From Ailurus styani (lineage: Eukaryota > Chordata > Mammalia > Carnivora > Ailuridae), in NCBI GenBank assembly GCA_002007465.1, contig LNAC01000272.1, positions 1,824,527 through 1,888,526 on the forward strand: a stretch of DNA of 64,000 nucleotides. The letters run 5' to 3'. The notes below the pieces were generated by a model. It made no database searches. It saw only the letters and a program-made list of their open reading frames with translations, and was not told the origin of the DNA. The position numbers were made by a program, and so were the translations under genes. This document shows positions 1 through 10,879 of this stretch, one piece after another. Within the stretch, counting starts at the first letter, position 1, and every line of letters starts with the position of its first letter.

Positions 1-149
1 ACATTATATTATTTAAAACATCTGGTTTCAACAACAAAAAATATGAGATGGGCCAAGAGACAAGAAAGTCTGCCCCATACAGAAGGAAAAGAAAATTGTC
101 AGTGGAAATGGTTCTCGAGGAAGCCCACATATTGGACTTACTACTTTAA

Positions 150-590
150 ATCTTTTATTTGAAATATGTTCAAAAACCAGAAGACAAAAAGGCACAGTCT
201 ATGAAAGAAAAAAAAAAGTTTGTTAAAATCAAAACTGTAAACACACTATTGAGAAAAAGAAAAGACAAGTCATGCACTGGGGAAAACATTTGCAAAATAC
301 AGACCTGATAAAGGACTGCTGTCCAAAATACAAAATGATTCTTGAAACCCAACAACAAGAAAACTCAGTTTAAAAATTTTTAATTTCTAAAAAATTTAAA
401 AGATACCTCTAAATTTAGAAATTTTTAATTTCTAAAGAAATTAAAAGAACAGAACCTCACCAAAGAAAACACACAGATGACAAGCAAACATATTAAAAAA
501 ATATGTCTTTAGGGAATTGCAAATTAAAACAACACCAAGATAACATTGCACAACTAATATCATACTTACTGTGAAAAGCTAATATGCTCC
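150..590 (+). mobile_element. old L1 fragment, ORF2 3' end
   Basis: Degenerate LINE-1 sequence in plus orientation. It contains the recognisable succession 'gggaaaacatttgcaaaatac...gataaaggact', then 'accaaagaaaac', then 'agggaattgcaaattaaaac'. These belong to the end of ORF2, and the same part recurs at about 1870-2150. No intact ORF remains. Confidence 0.75.
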
Positions 591-600
591 CATTAAGATC

Positions 601-2459
601 ATGAATAGGGCAAGGATGCCTGTTCTCACCACTTCTGTTCAACATTGGGCCGAGGTTCTAGCCAGGACGGTTAGGCAAGGAAAAGAAATGGAAGGCATTC
701 AGACTGTAACAGAAGTTAGACTACCTCTATTTGCAGATGGCATGGTCTTGTTTATAGAAAATCCTAAAGAAGCAAGAAAATATATGCTAGAGCTAATAAA
801 TACATTAGCAGGCTTAGGATACAATATCAATATATAAAAATCAAATGTCCTTCTATATGCTAGCAATAAATAATTCAAAAATAAAAGCGAAAACAGTTCC
901 ATTTAGAATAGCACTATAAAGAATAAAATAATGTAAAATGAATTTTTTAAAAGTGTTTTACTTGAACTCCAAAAACTATAAGATATCATTGAAGGAAATT
1001 AAAGAAGACCAAAGTAAATGGAAAGCTACCTCAAGTTCATGGATCTGAAGATTTAATATTGTTAAATGGTAATACTCCCCAAATTGATCTACACATTCAA
1101 TGCAATCCCTATCAGAATTCCAGCTGCCTTTCCTACAAAAATTGACAGGTTGATGATAAAACTCACATGGAAATTCAATGGATGCAGAAGAGCCAAAACA
1201 ATCTTGAAATGAATATGAGGATAAATTTGGAAGACTTACAGTTCCATATTTTAAAACCTACTACAAAGTTATAGTTAAACAAGACTGGGTGCTACTGAAA
1301 TAAGGATGAACATATAAATCAATGAGCTAGGATTGAAAATCCAGAAATATACCCTTATGTTTATGATAAATGGATTGTTGACAAGGATGCCAAAACAATC
1401 CAATGAGGAAAATGTCAACGAATGGCTCTAGGATAACATGCAAGGGCATAAGTTAGATCCCTACCTCATATCATGTACAAAAGTTAACTTAAAATAGAAT
1501 TTTTTTAAAGCCAAACAAAATGTAAGAGGTAAAACTACAAAAATCTTAGAAGAAAACATAGGTGTAAGTCTTCATGACTTTGGATTAGACAAATGGTTCC
1601 TTAGATATGACACCAAAAGCATGAGAAACAAAAGATTTAAAAAAGATAAATCAGACTCATTCAACTTCTTTTTTTTAACTGAATTGTGCATTTTACAAGG
1701 ATTAATCATATGGTATGTGAATTATTTCTCAATTAATAAAAAAAATTATACTGCTGAACAAAAGAAACCAAACACAAAACTTCCATTTGTATAAATTTCA
1801 GAAGGCGAAACTGAACTACAGTGTTCAGGGATTTATACTTGGTTGGTGAAACTATTACCAAAACACTTGTGTTTCAAAGGGCATTATCAACAAAATGAAA
1901 GGACAACCCAATAGGAGAAAAGGATTTGCAAACCATATAAATGTTAAGGGACTAGTGTCCAAAATATATAAATACCTCTTACAACTCATTACTAAAAAGA
2001 CCAACAACCCTCCCAAAAATGGACAAAGAATTCAAATAAACTTTTCTCCAAAGAAGACATACAAGTGGCCAAAAAGTACACGAGAAGATGTTCAACATCA
2101 CTAGCCATCTGGGAACTGAGAATTAACTACTACAATGAGCTGCCACTTCACACCCACTAGGATGGTTAGAATCAAGGTGATGGTTATAACCAAGCATTAC
2201 CATATGGTTCAGCAATACATACTTTGGTTTACACCTAAGAGAAATGTAACCATATACTATACAAACACTTACATGCAAAAATCCACAGCAGGATTATTTT
2301 TAATAGCCAAAGAGTAGAACCAATCCAAATAAATGCCCATCACCCCATGAATGGACAAGTAAAATGTAGCTCATCCTTACACTGAAATGGTACTCCGTCA
2401 TAAAAAGAAGCAAAGTTCTAACATATGCTACTGCATGGCTGACTTCGAAAACAGTACAC
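601..2459 (+). mobile_element. old L1, ORF2 reverse-transcriptase to C-terminal region, broken
   Basis: A 78-codon open stretch at 601-837 reads like the L1 ORF2 reverse transcriptase around the catalytic F-A-D-D box. Here it is F-A-D-G, so a key aspartate is lost. Downstream come the typical 'attcaatgcaatccctatc' stretch and the ORF2 C-terminal region, all with stops and frameshifts. It is a dead copy and continues beyond an inserted SINE. Confidence 0.85.
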
Positions 2460-2647
2460 CAGGGCGCCTGGGTGGCTCAGTCAGTTAAGTGTCTGCCTTC
2501 AGCTCAGGTCATGATCCCAGAGTCCTGGGATCCAGCCCTGCATCCGGCTCCCTGCTCAGTGGGGACTCTGCTTCTCTCTCTCCCTTTACCCCTCCCCCCT
2601 GCTTGTGTACTCTTTCTCAAATAAATAAATTAAATATTTTTAAAAAA
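2460..2647 (+). mobile_element. Can-SINE (plus)
   Basis: tRNA-derived head GGCGCCTGGGTGGCTCAGTC, an internal CT-rich part and an A-rich tail. It lies inside the L1 and is flanked by a short direct repeat, GAAAACAGT, on both sides. Confidence 0.95.
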
Positions 2648-2659
2648 TGAAAACAGTGT

Positions 2660-3300
2660 GTATGTGAAAGAAGCTGGACACAAATCCACATATTGTATGA
2701 TTCCGCTTGAAATAACCAGAAGGAGCAAATTCATAGGGACAGAAAGTTGATCAGTAACTGCCAGGGGCTGGGGGAGGAAAGAATGGGGAGTGATGCCAAG
2801 GGGTACAGGGTTTCTTTCTGGAGTAATAAAAACGTTATAGAATTAGACAGTGATGATGGTGCACAACTCTGGAATGATCTGAAAAACCACCTAATTGTAC
2901 ACTTTAAATGGGTTAGTTTCGTGGCATATGTATCATTCCTCAATTTTTTCAAAAAGGAAAAAAATCATGTTGAGCAAAAGAAGTCAAACACAAAAAATTC
3001 CATTTATATAAATTTCAAAAGGCCAAGCAAAACCATAGGGCTCAGGAATACATGCTTAGGCTATAACAAAAATTTTAAGTGATTATTATAAAATCTGGGA
3101 TAATGATTCATTTAAGGGTTTAAAGGTTTCGGGTTTGAAGGGAACACAAGAGAGAGCTAATGGAGTGTGGGTAATGCTTTGTTTTGGGTGCAGGTGGTGA
3201 TGATCTGGGTGTTCACTTTTTGATGATTCAATAAGTTGTACATTATGCAATGTGCACCTTTTCTATTATATGCTATATTTCACAGTAAGTGTTCTTTTAT
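2660..3300 (+). mobile_element. old L1 3' end / 3' UTR
   Basis: The L1 continues after the SINE. It shows the L1M-type 3' region with 'ccaggggctgggggagg' and then 'ttgtacactttaaatgggtt'. It ends near an A/T-rich stretch at about 3300. Confidence 0.75.
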
Positions 3301-5689
3301 TTTACTAGGAAAATCACCCATGAATTAGATGCACTACAGTTTACTTAATCATTGCCGTATTGTTGACATTTTGATTGCTTCCAATTTTTCATTATTCATA
3401 ACAACATTGCAATTAACATTTTTGTGCAAACATCTCTTTCCATAGTTTTATTAACTCAGGATAGATTTACATATGTGGAGCTACAGAAGCAAGGGATTTC
3501 AGTATTTTGTAATTCGTACTATGAGCCATCAAATATAGTCGTTTGGTTTTTTTGATGTTGGGTGTGGTTTCTTTCAACCCAGCGTTCCAGTTTTCCATGG
3601 CCTTTCTGAATCCTCATTCTGTCCCTTGATAGGTTAGCGATCCCTGTTCCTCGGAAACGTTGCCATCTTCCTCTCTATCGGGTTCACCAATCTTTCACTG
3701 CAAGCCCGGATTTGGGCAGTGAGCTTGGTTCTGCCTCCTGGTGGTTTCCTTTATCAGGGCAGGGCACTGTGCGGACAGCCCTCCTGATAAGGAAGGAGTT
3801 CCTAGGCTGGAGATTTGTAGCCTGTGACTGTCAGGCTGTGCTCGGCGTTACACTCCTAAAACCTCGGTGCAGTGTGTCCCCATTGTCAAGTCACAATGTT
3901 CCTCACTCTCACACAAACATAAATGAACACGCACAAAACATTTTATGCAACTCAATTAATGAGGGACCAGTAGGATGGTAACGGTGGTTCAAAGGACAAT
4001 TTAAGGAACGAAGATGCATGGACTTGGTCCAAGGAATACTGAAATTAATTTGCTAACAGATTGAAAACTGTATAGTGTCCCATGGGATAATTTAAAAAAA
4101 AAAAGTCTTTGGAGCTATCTTTTTACCAGACAGTAATATGCAAGTGAGCATGTAACTTCACGGTGTGTGTGCATTCTTAGTCAAGTGGTAACAATGTCAA
4201 ACTTCCCTGTGTTCGCTGGATAATAAATAACATTTAGGGGAAGGATTGTGAAAACCCTGCCCCCATAGGACATTGGAAGGACATTAGGTCATCCTTTGGC
4301 TTGTTTCCAAGTGTGACATAAAGTTCCCTGACACCACACTTTTTCAGTGGCCCTGAAAAAAAAAAAATCACGGGATTTTGTCTTTTGCTATTTTGAACAT
4401 CCTGAAAAACTTAAGTAGCTTTCACTGTAAAATCCAAGTCCCTGCACAGAAGACTTTTTTTTTCCTTAAGGCTAACTCAGTTCTATCTTTTATCTGAAAA
4501 CTCACCAAAAAAATCAGTTCTTTTTGCCTAAAGCCGTTGCTGTTTTGCAAGGTGTAAGAACTAGCCCATCTCCAGGTATGAGGGGGCGGGAGGGGGCGGA
4601 GGAGTGAACGCCACGTGTCTCCTTGATTTGTGGTCAGGTGATTGGTACAGGTGCATGTGTGCCCTCTGTCTAGAAAGGAAATAAATACTGATGACCGTGG
4701 AGGGTGAAGTGGGGCTTCTGCAACACGTCCTTCCATGAAACTAGCATCCGCAGGGCAGGCGCCTTTGCTTTTCCCTCAACATCCTGCTGCTTTCTTTAAA
4801 ATCACTGGTTATAAACGCTGCTTCTCTCTGCATCCCTCCCACCCACCAGTCTGTGGTGTGAAGTAGCCTTCCAGGAGCATAAAGGGTGCCCGGAGCACCT
4901 GGCAGGACTAATCCATACATGCTCGGGGTCCTAGTGCCCAAAAGTCAGAGCCGCACAAAGGAATCACATGCTTGTCAATTGCATTTTGCAAAGCAGACAG
5001 AAAGCCTTGCTGTTCATGAAGCAGTGCTCATTGTTCATGTAATTCCTTTTGCTCTGAAGTTTATTTGCAGCCTTTCTTTATTAAGAATTCAAACACACCC
5101 TACCGCATCATTTGCATTATGCGAATATATGTTTAACATAAAGCTATTCCGAGATTCCAAGAGGAGTTGATGGTAAAATTAGATGTCCTGTGTCAGCCAT
5201 GAAATTAAAGTCCAGACCCAGACTCAAGGCAGGACCAAGCCCTCCGTGTGTCTGTTGCAGGTGCAATACACCTTGGGGCCGTTGGTTCAGTCCAAGACCA
5301 ATGCCTCAAGCAAAGCCAGGGAAGGCCACTTTCAACTCACAGATTTCACTCCAATTAGAGATGAGAGCTCATGGTTGCAGAAAGCACTGTCCCCATAAAA
5401 AGCTTTATATTTAAATACACTGAGATACTATTTTTGCCAGAATTTTTTGTCCCTATTTGAATAAGAGGGACAACATTGTAGGGGACAAAAAGACAAGGGA
5501 TAGGAAAAATAAAAAACCAAAAAGCAAGATTTTCAATCTCTCTGCAATGCTGGGTAAATAATATTTCACAGTAAACTAACAGAGGCTGTTTACCGAGCAC
5601 TTAATATGCACCAATCCCTGAGCTGTAAGCCTGCCAGACATTTGTCCAAGGGCACCTCACATAAGATCGACGTTCTTGGCAAATTGTTA
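3301..5689. other. mostly unique intergenic sequence
   Basis: A minus-strand L1-like scrap may cover about 3310-3480 (ttttcattattcataacaac). The rest is unique with no coding exon. A back-to-back octamer motif pair is at 5110-5126 (see findings). Confidence 0.5.
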
Positions 5690-6433
5690 AATACGTAATA
5701 CAGCGTTATTGACTATAAGTGCTATGCCATACGGTAAATCTCTAAGATGTATTCATCTTATGTAACTGAAAATTCCTGCCCTTTGACTAATACCTCCCTG
5801 CGGCCCCTGCCTGCAGCCCCTGGCAGCCACTATTGTACTCTCCACTTCTAGGAGTCTGACAATTTTAGATTTCTCATGTGAGATCAAGCGGTGTTTTTGT
5901 CCTTCTGTGTCTGGCTTATTTCACTCAGCATGATACCTCAAGATCAACCCATGTTGTCACAAACGGCAGGATTTCCTTCTTTAGGAAGCCTGAGTAGTAA
6001 TATTCCATTGTACGAATACACCCAATTTTCTACACCTGTTCATCCATCGATGGACGTTTAGTTTATTTCCATGTGTTGGCTGTTGTGAACAAAGCTCAAG
6101 GTGAACCCGGGAGTGCAGAATCTTTGCGATTCTGATTTCAGCCATTTGGCTATACACCCAGAAGGGGGATCACGTGGATCATGCTGGATCATGTGATAGG
6201 TCTGGTTTTCGTAAGAGCCTCCATACTGATTTCCATAGTTGCTGTACCAGTATACTTTCCTATCAACTGTGCACGAGGATTCCCTTTTCTCCACATCCTT
6301 GCCAATGCTTGTTATCTTTTGGGTTTTGATAATAGTCATCTTAAAGGAAATGAGATGCTACCTCCTAATTTTTGATTTGCATTTCCCTGATGATGAGTGA
6401 TATTGGGCACCTTTGCATATAACCGTTGGCCAT
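5690..6433 (-). mobile_element. old L1, minus orientation (3' part)
   Basis: The reverse complement reads as the L1 3' UTR and ORF2 C-terminus. Plus-strand landmarks are 'ggcttatttcactcagcat', 'catccatcgatggacg' and 'ttccatgtgttggctgttgtg'. It is heavily mutated and continues after the SINE. Confidence 0.85.
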
Positions 6434-6628
6434 TTTTTTTTTAAAGACTTTATTTATCTGACAGAGAGAGAGAGATTACAAGTAGGCAGAGAGGCAGGTA
6501 GAGAATGAGGAGAAGCAGGCTCCCCGCTGAGCAGGCAGCCTGACATGGGGCTTGATCCCAGGACCCTGAGATCATGACCTGAGCCGAAAGCAGAGGCTTT
6601 AACCCACTGAGCCACCCAGGCGCCCCCC
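6434..6628 (-). mobile_element. Can-SINE (minus)
   Basis: A T-run, then AAAGACTTTATTTATCTGAC, ending GAGCCACCCAGGCGCCCCCC. It is flanked by direct repeats of TTGGCCATTT, which shows insertion into the old L1. Confidence 0.95.
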
Positions 6629-7240
6629 ATTGGCCATTTATATGTCTTCTTCGGAAAAGTGCTCGTTCAGGTCCTTGGCCCATTTTTTAATTGGTTATTT
6701 CATTTTATTCATTTTATTTTATTTTTGCTATTGAGTTGTAAGAGTTCCCCATATATTTTGGATATTAACTATCAGAGTTTTGTTCTGAACTTTTTTGCAT
6801 AGTTTGCATATATTTTCTCTTATCCTGAAGGTTGTCTTTTCATTTTGTTGATTGTTTTTTTCTTCTGTGCAGAATCCATTTCAGTTCGATGTAGTCCCAC
6901 TTACCTATTTTTGCATTTGTTGCATGTGCTTTTGATGTCATATCCAAGAAATCATTGCCAAAACCAATGTCAAGAAGCATTTCTCCTTTGTTTTCTTCTA
7001 GGAATTTTACTGTTTCAGGTCTTACATTTAAGTCTTTACTCCATCTTAATTAATTAATTAATTGATTTTTGTGCCTGATGTAAGGTAAGAGTCCAGTTTC
7101 ATTCTCTTGCATATGGTTGTCCAGTCTTCCCAACACCATTTGTTGAAGATGCTGTCCTTTCTGCACTGAGTATTCTTGGTGCCCTTGAATATCGGTGCAG
7201 CTTTGTCAACACTCATTTACATATATAATTTTAGAACCTG
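6629..7240 (-). mobile_element. old L1, minus orientation (continued)
   Basis: The same L1 continues. Landmarks include 'tttgcatatattttctctta' and 'gttgtccagtcttcccaaca', which lie in the ORF2 middle to C-terminal part. It ends at about 7240 in unique sequence. Confidence 0.85.
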
Positions 7241-7800
7241 AAGTGTGGCTTAAAGAAGACAGGCTAATAGAATACAGAGGTACCAGGAGTGGGCTGCGGA
7301 AAAGCTATTTTGGCCAGATGGTCAAAGGCCTCTCCAAGGAGGTCCCACGAGAAGACGTGGGGAAGAATATTCTGGGCCAACTGCAAGTGCAAAGCCTTTG
7401 AGGTTGAATAGATTCTGGCATGTTTGAGAGACGCAGAATGAGCAGTGGTCATGTTGGATGAGGCTGAAGATGGGGAACTATGAAGAGGACATTTCAGGGT
7501 TTAAGTAGGAGAATAATGTCTCTGATCCATTTTTCAAAGTTCACTCTGGTTGCTCTGTGGGGAAAGCATTGTTAAAAAAATAGGAGGCCATTGAGTTGGT
7601 GCAGACAAAAGATGGGGTGGTCATCTTTCCGACCAGCATGCGTGGAAGAAATGGCAGATTCGGTTTATATTTTTGCAGAGGAACTAAGAAGAGTTCAGTG
7701 CTGGATAACAGACAGGGTATGAGGGCTGGGAGGGGTCAGAGACGAATATTGAGTCAGGAGAGAACTTCTGTTCTCTCCGATCCCCTTTCCCATAATGGAA
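7241..7800. other. intergenic, possible ancient repeat remnant
   Basis: The part around 7490-7640 (actctggttgctctgtgggg, then ggaggccattgagttggtgc) looks like an ancient mammalian interspersed repeat, but I cannot name the family. No gene was seen. Confidence 0.3.
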
Positions 7801-8680
7801 AAATAAGCATGAGATACCAAAAATTCACCATACTAACCAAACAACTGTCCCAAGACAGTGCAAAACATGTTCAATATCATGAATAATCAAGTAAGTGAGT
7901 ATTTATACGTTAAAAAAAAAAAACTCTGTCATTTGGTTTGCCCAATTGGCAAAGAGTTTTAAAAGATACATATCAGGATTATCAAGGAATATAAATGAGT
8001 CCAAACCCTCTAAAAAGAGATTTGAAATGTATTTTCTTTTCTTTTTTTTTTTTAATTTTTATTTATTTATTTGACAGAGAGAAAGAGAGAGCACAAGCAG
8101 GGGGAGCGGCAGGCAGGCAGAGGGAGAGGGAGAAGCAGGCTTTCCACCGAGCAGGGAGCCTGGTGCGGGGCTCCATCCCAGGACCCTGGGATCAGGACCT
8201 GAGCAGAAGGCAGACGCTTAACTGACTGAGCCACCCAGGCGCTCCTGAAATGTATTTTCAATCACTTTCATAGTACATGCTTTCTCTAGCAATTCTACCT
8301 CTTGTAAAATATTCTAAGGAAATAATCAAATATGAGTTACATGTATATTCAAAAACATGAACTGCAGTAACCATAAAGGGAAATTAGAAACAATATAAAT
8401 GTCCAATGGTAGAGAAATGGTTAAATATATGATGGTACCACCATTTATGCTGTCACTAAAATAATATTTTGGGGTAAGCTGGATAATTTTAAAATGATCA
8501 TGATGTAAGCAATATTGAGTTGAAAAATATGATCAAAAACTTTACATGAAAAACTATGCACATACATGCAAATAACAAGAAGGTGAAAGTGACGGTTAAT
8601 AATGTTTTTTTTTTCACAGAGGCCAGATGATAGCTAATTATTTTCAAAATTCCACAATGAACATGTATTACTTCTTTTTC
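7800..8680 (+). mobile_element. old L1M-type 3' end, interrupted by a SINE
   Basis: The AT-rich sequence 'aatgtccaatggtagagaaa', then 'tggttaaatatatgatgg' and 'acaatgaacatgtattactt', is typical of the 3' end of old L1M elements in plus orientation. It is split by the SINE at 8037-8245. The following 8690-8790 looks like an L1M UTR in the opposite orientation. Confidence 0.5.
8037..8245 (-). mobile_element. Can-SINE (minus)
   Basis: A T-run and (ATTT)n, then GACAGAGAGAAAG, ending GAGCCACCCAGGCGCTCC. It has a perfect 14-bp target duplication TGAAATGTATTTTC on both sides (8023-8036, 8246-8259). Confidence 0.96.
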
Positions 8681-8789
8681 CCAGCTTTATAGAGATATGA
8701 TCAACAAATAAAAAATGTCAATTTCAAGATATACAATGTGATGCTTGATATACATATACATTGTGAAATGATTGAACTTTCATCATTAC

Positions 8790-9860
8790 AAATTCTACAA
8801 ACCCTAAGAAATCCATGGAACTTTCTGGGCTCCAATATGTGGTCCCAGCAAGATGGGACAGCTTGGGAACATTGGTGAGTTCCCCTGGGGATCCCTCCAT
8901 CTACTGTTGTGTTGGATTTTCTTTCTCCTGTGACTTACAGATTTGTGGGACTTTCCCTTCATCTGGTCTTGGCTGCACAAGATCATCCTTAAATGTCTAA
9001 AGTTTGGAGGTATGCTTCCTTTGTGACTGTGTTGGTACAATACTTCCCTCCTGCCATGTTCTTTTTATGACTTAAGTGGGAATGCGTGAGAGGTGGAGTT
9101 AATTTGCCGAACACAGAATCCTTAGTAGCTGGGGATCCCATATTGGCCACATTCCCACACACCAGAAGTCAGAGACTGGAGGAGGAACCTTCCAGTTTAT
9201 GGAGACTCAAGACCCGCAGGGCACCATTTTAAAGGCATCCACAACACTGGGTTTTGCCTCGCTCTCTGGGTTATCTCACCAAATCTGGGTGGCTTTTCCT
9301 CTAAATACGTGTAAAGTCAAGAAATAAATAAAACCCAAGATACACTAGCAGACATTTTTTCTGTCCCAGTGGCCATATTTAGCCAGTTACAGAAGCACGG
9401 GTACACTGACTAGTTGGTGTCCAAACACAACAAAGACCGAATTGTGAACCCATTTTGGATACATAGTTGGCCTTCCAGGATTGTGAAGGTGGGCTAGGAA
9501 GTTTTCCCGAAGTTCATCACATTCAGGAACTCCTATCCTCATTATACCAATTCTCAAATTTTATTTAATTCCTTTTTATGAAAGTCCTTTATGAAAAACG
9601 TTGCTTGCTTGAGTGTGGTGTCCCTTGTGGTCCTGGTGTGGTTCGGGAGAGAGGCAGTACTGTGGAAAGGTGGTTGCTAACGGGTGATTTAATCAGCAAG
9701 CTCATATATTACACATGTTTGCCATCTGATTTGCATAGAGGGAAAAGTCTGAGGGCAGAAAAAGTGTCTTCCACATTTTAATTTGATTTCCAGACCTAAT
9801 TGCATTTGCTTAAACTCAACACACTTGTGATTTTACAAGGACAGTGTGATGTGATTTCAG
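8790..9860. other. intergenic, nothing recognised
   Basis: Unique-looking sequence. The short ORFs here lack family similarity, splice context or codon pattern. Confidence 0.4.
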
Positions 9861-9865
9861 CTTTT

Positions 9866-10065
9866 TTTTTTAAGACTTTATTTATTTATTTTGACAGAGA
9901 GAGAGAGATCACAAGTAGGCAGAGAGTCAGGCAGAGAGAGAGGGGGAAGCAGGCTCCCTGCTGAGCAGGCCCCCCCCCCCAATGGGGAACTCCATCCCAG
10001 GACCTTGAGATCATGACCTGAGCCAAAGGCAGAGGCTTTAACCCACTGAGCCATGGAGGCACCCC
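9866..10065 (-). mobile_element. Can-SINE (minus)
   Basis: TTTTAAGACTTTATTTATTT at the tail side and GAGCCATGGAGGCACCCC at the head side. The direct repeats are TGATTTCAGCTTTT. The normally GAGCCTGA-like part is replaced by a C-run (9970-9980). Confidence 0.95.
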
Positions 10066-10448
10066 TGATTTCAGCTTTTTAAAATGTCTAAACTTGATTC
10101 TCTTCCCTAAAAATTAAACTCCCACTGTAGTTTAAAGACCTAGGCATCAAAGGGAACTTATTTTGATTGCATATTAAAAAGAAGATTTAGTGTAAAGCTG
10201 ATAAACTCATGACAACCTCTTTGCAAAACCTGATCATGTAAAAAGTAAGCTAGAATTTTCAAAGAAGAGCAATAAGATAAAAAAAAATGTCTTCCATCTA
10301 TCCTTTCAGGTATGCGAATTCACACCTCCCTAAAGGCACCAGTTACAGCAAAAAAAAAAATGTTTTTGAATTCTGTCTTTTTTTTTAATGCTCTGCACAG
10401 TTTTCTAGACCAAATTTGAATTCTTTTTTGGGACAAGCCTGAAATACC

Positions 10449-10451
<3 letters not shown>

Positions 10452-10494
<43 letters not shown>
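10452..10494. repeat. (CT)n microsatellite
   Basis: About 21 uninterrupted CT units ending in CTCGCTAG. It explains the RERERE run in the antisense ORF. Confidence 0.97.
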
Positions 10495-10497
<3 letters not shown>

Positions 10498-10659
10498 AGT
10501 CCGCCACCTACCAGTCTATTCAACATCTAAACCATCACTTTTATTATATGAATTACCTAGTTGAAATATTCATAGTTATCTCCTCAATCAAACTCAAGCT
10601 CTTGAGACTGATAGGAACGTAAACATAAAAAATAACAATAATTATATATTAAGAACGGC

Positions 10660-10830
10660 TCATTTCTACTGAGCATTTATGTTCCAGACGCTTTTCTAGA
10701 TGTCTCCCCTATGTAACTTATTAGCTCTAGATGTAACTTATTAGCTCTCACAGTAACCCTGCGGGGTGGGTAAGGTGATGCATGTTTGCCAGGTGTAGAG
10801 ACAGAGGCCCAGACCAGCATGGCCCCGGGC
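10660..10830 (+). mobile_element. MIR fragment with internal 20-bp tandem duplication
   Basis: 'tactgagcatttatgttcca' and then 'gtaaccctgcggggtgggta' match the MIR core. The segment ATGTAACTTATTAGCTCT occurs twice (10711-10728, 10731-10748). Confidence 0.7.
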
Positions 10831-10879
10831 GGGAGCTGGGGAGCCAGACAGAAGCAGGGAGCCAGCATACTTAGAACCA

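Noticed and set aside
2460..2647. tRNA gene
   Set aside because: The tRNA-like head is that of a Can-SINE. The same sequence recurs over twenty times with A-rich tails and target duplications, and no cloverleaf is intact.
7195..7401. Small ORF after the L1 (68 codons)
   Set aside because: It begins within L1-derived sequence and has no support.
10320..10526. ORF with an RERERE run
   Set aside because: It is the translation of the (CT)n microsatellite.
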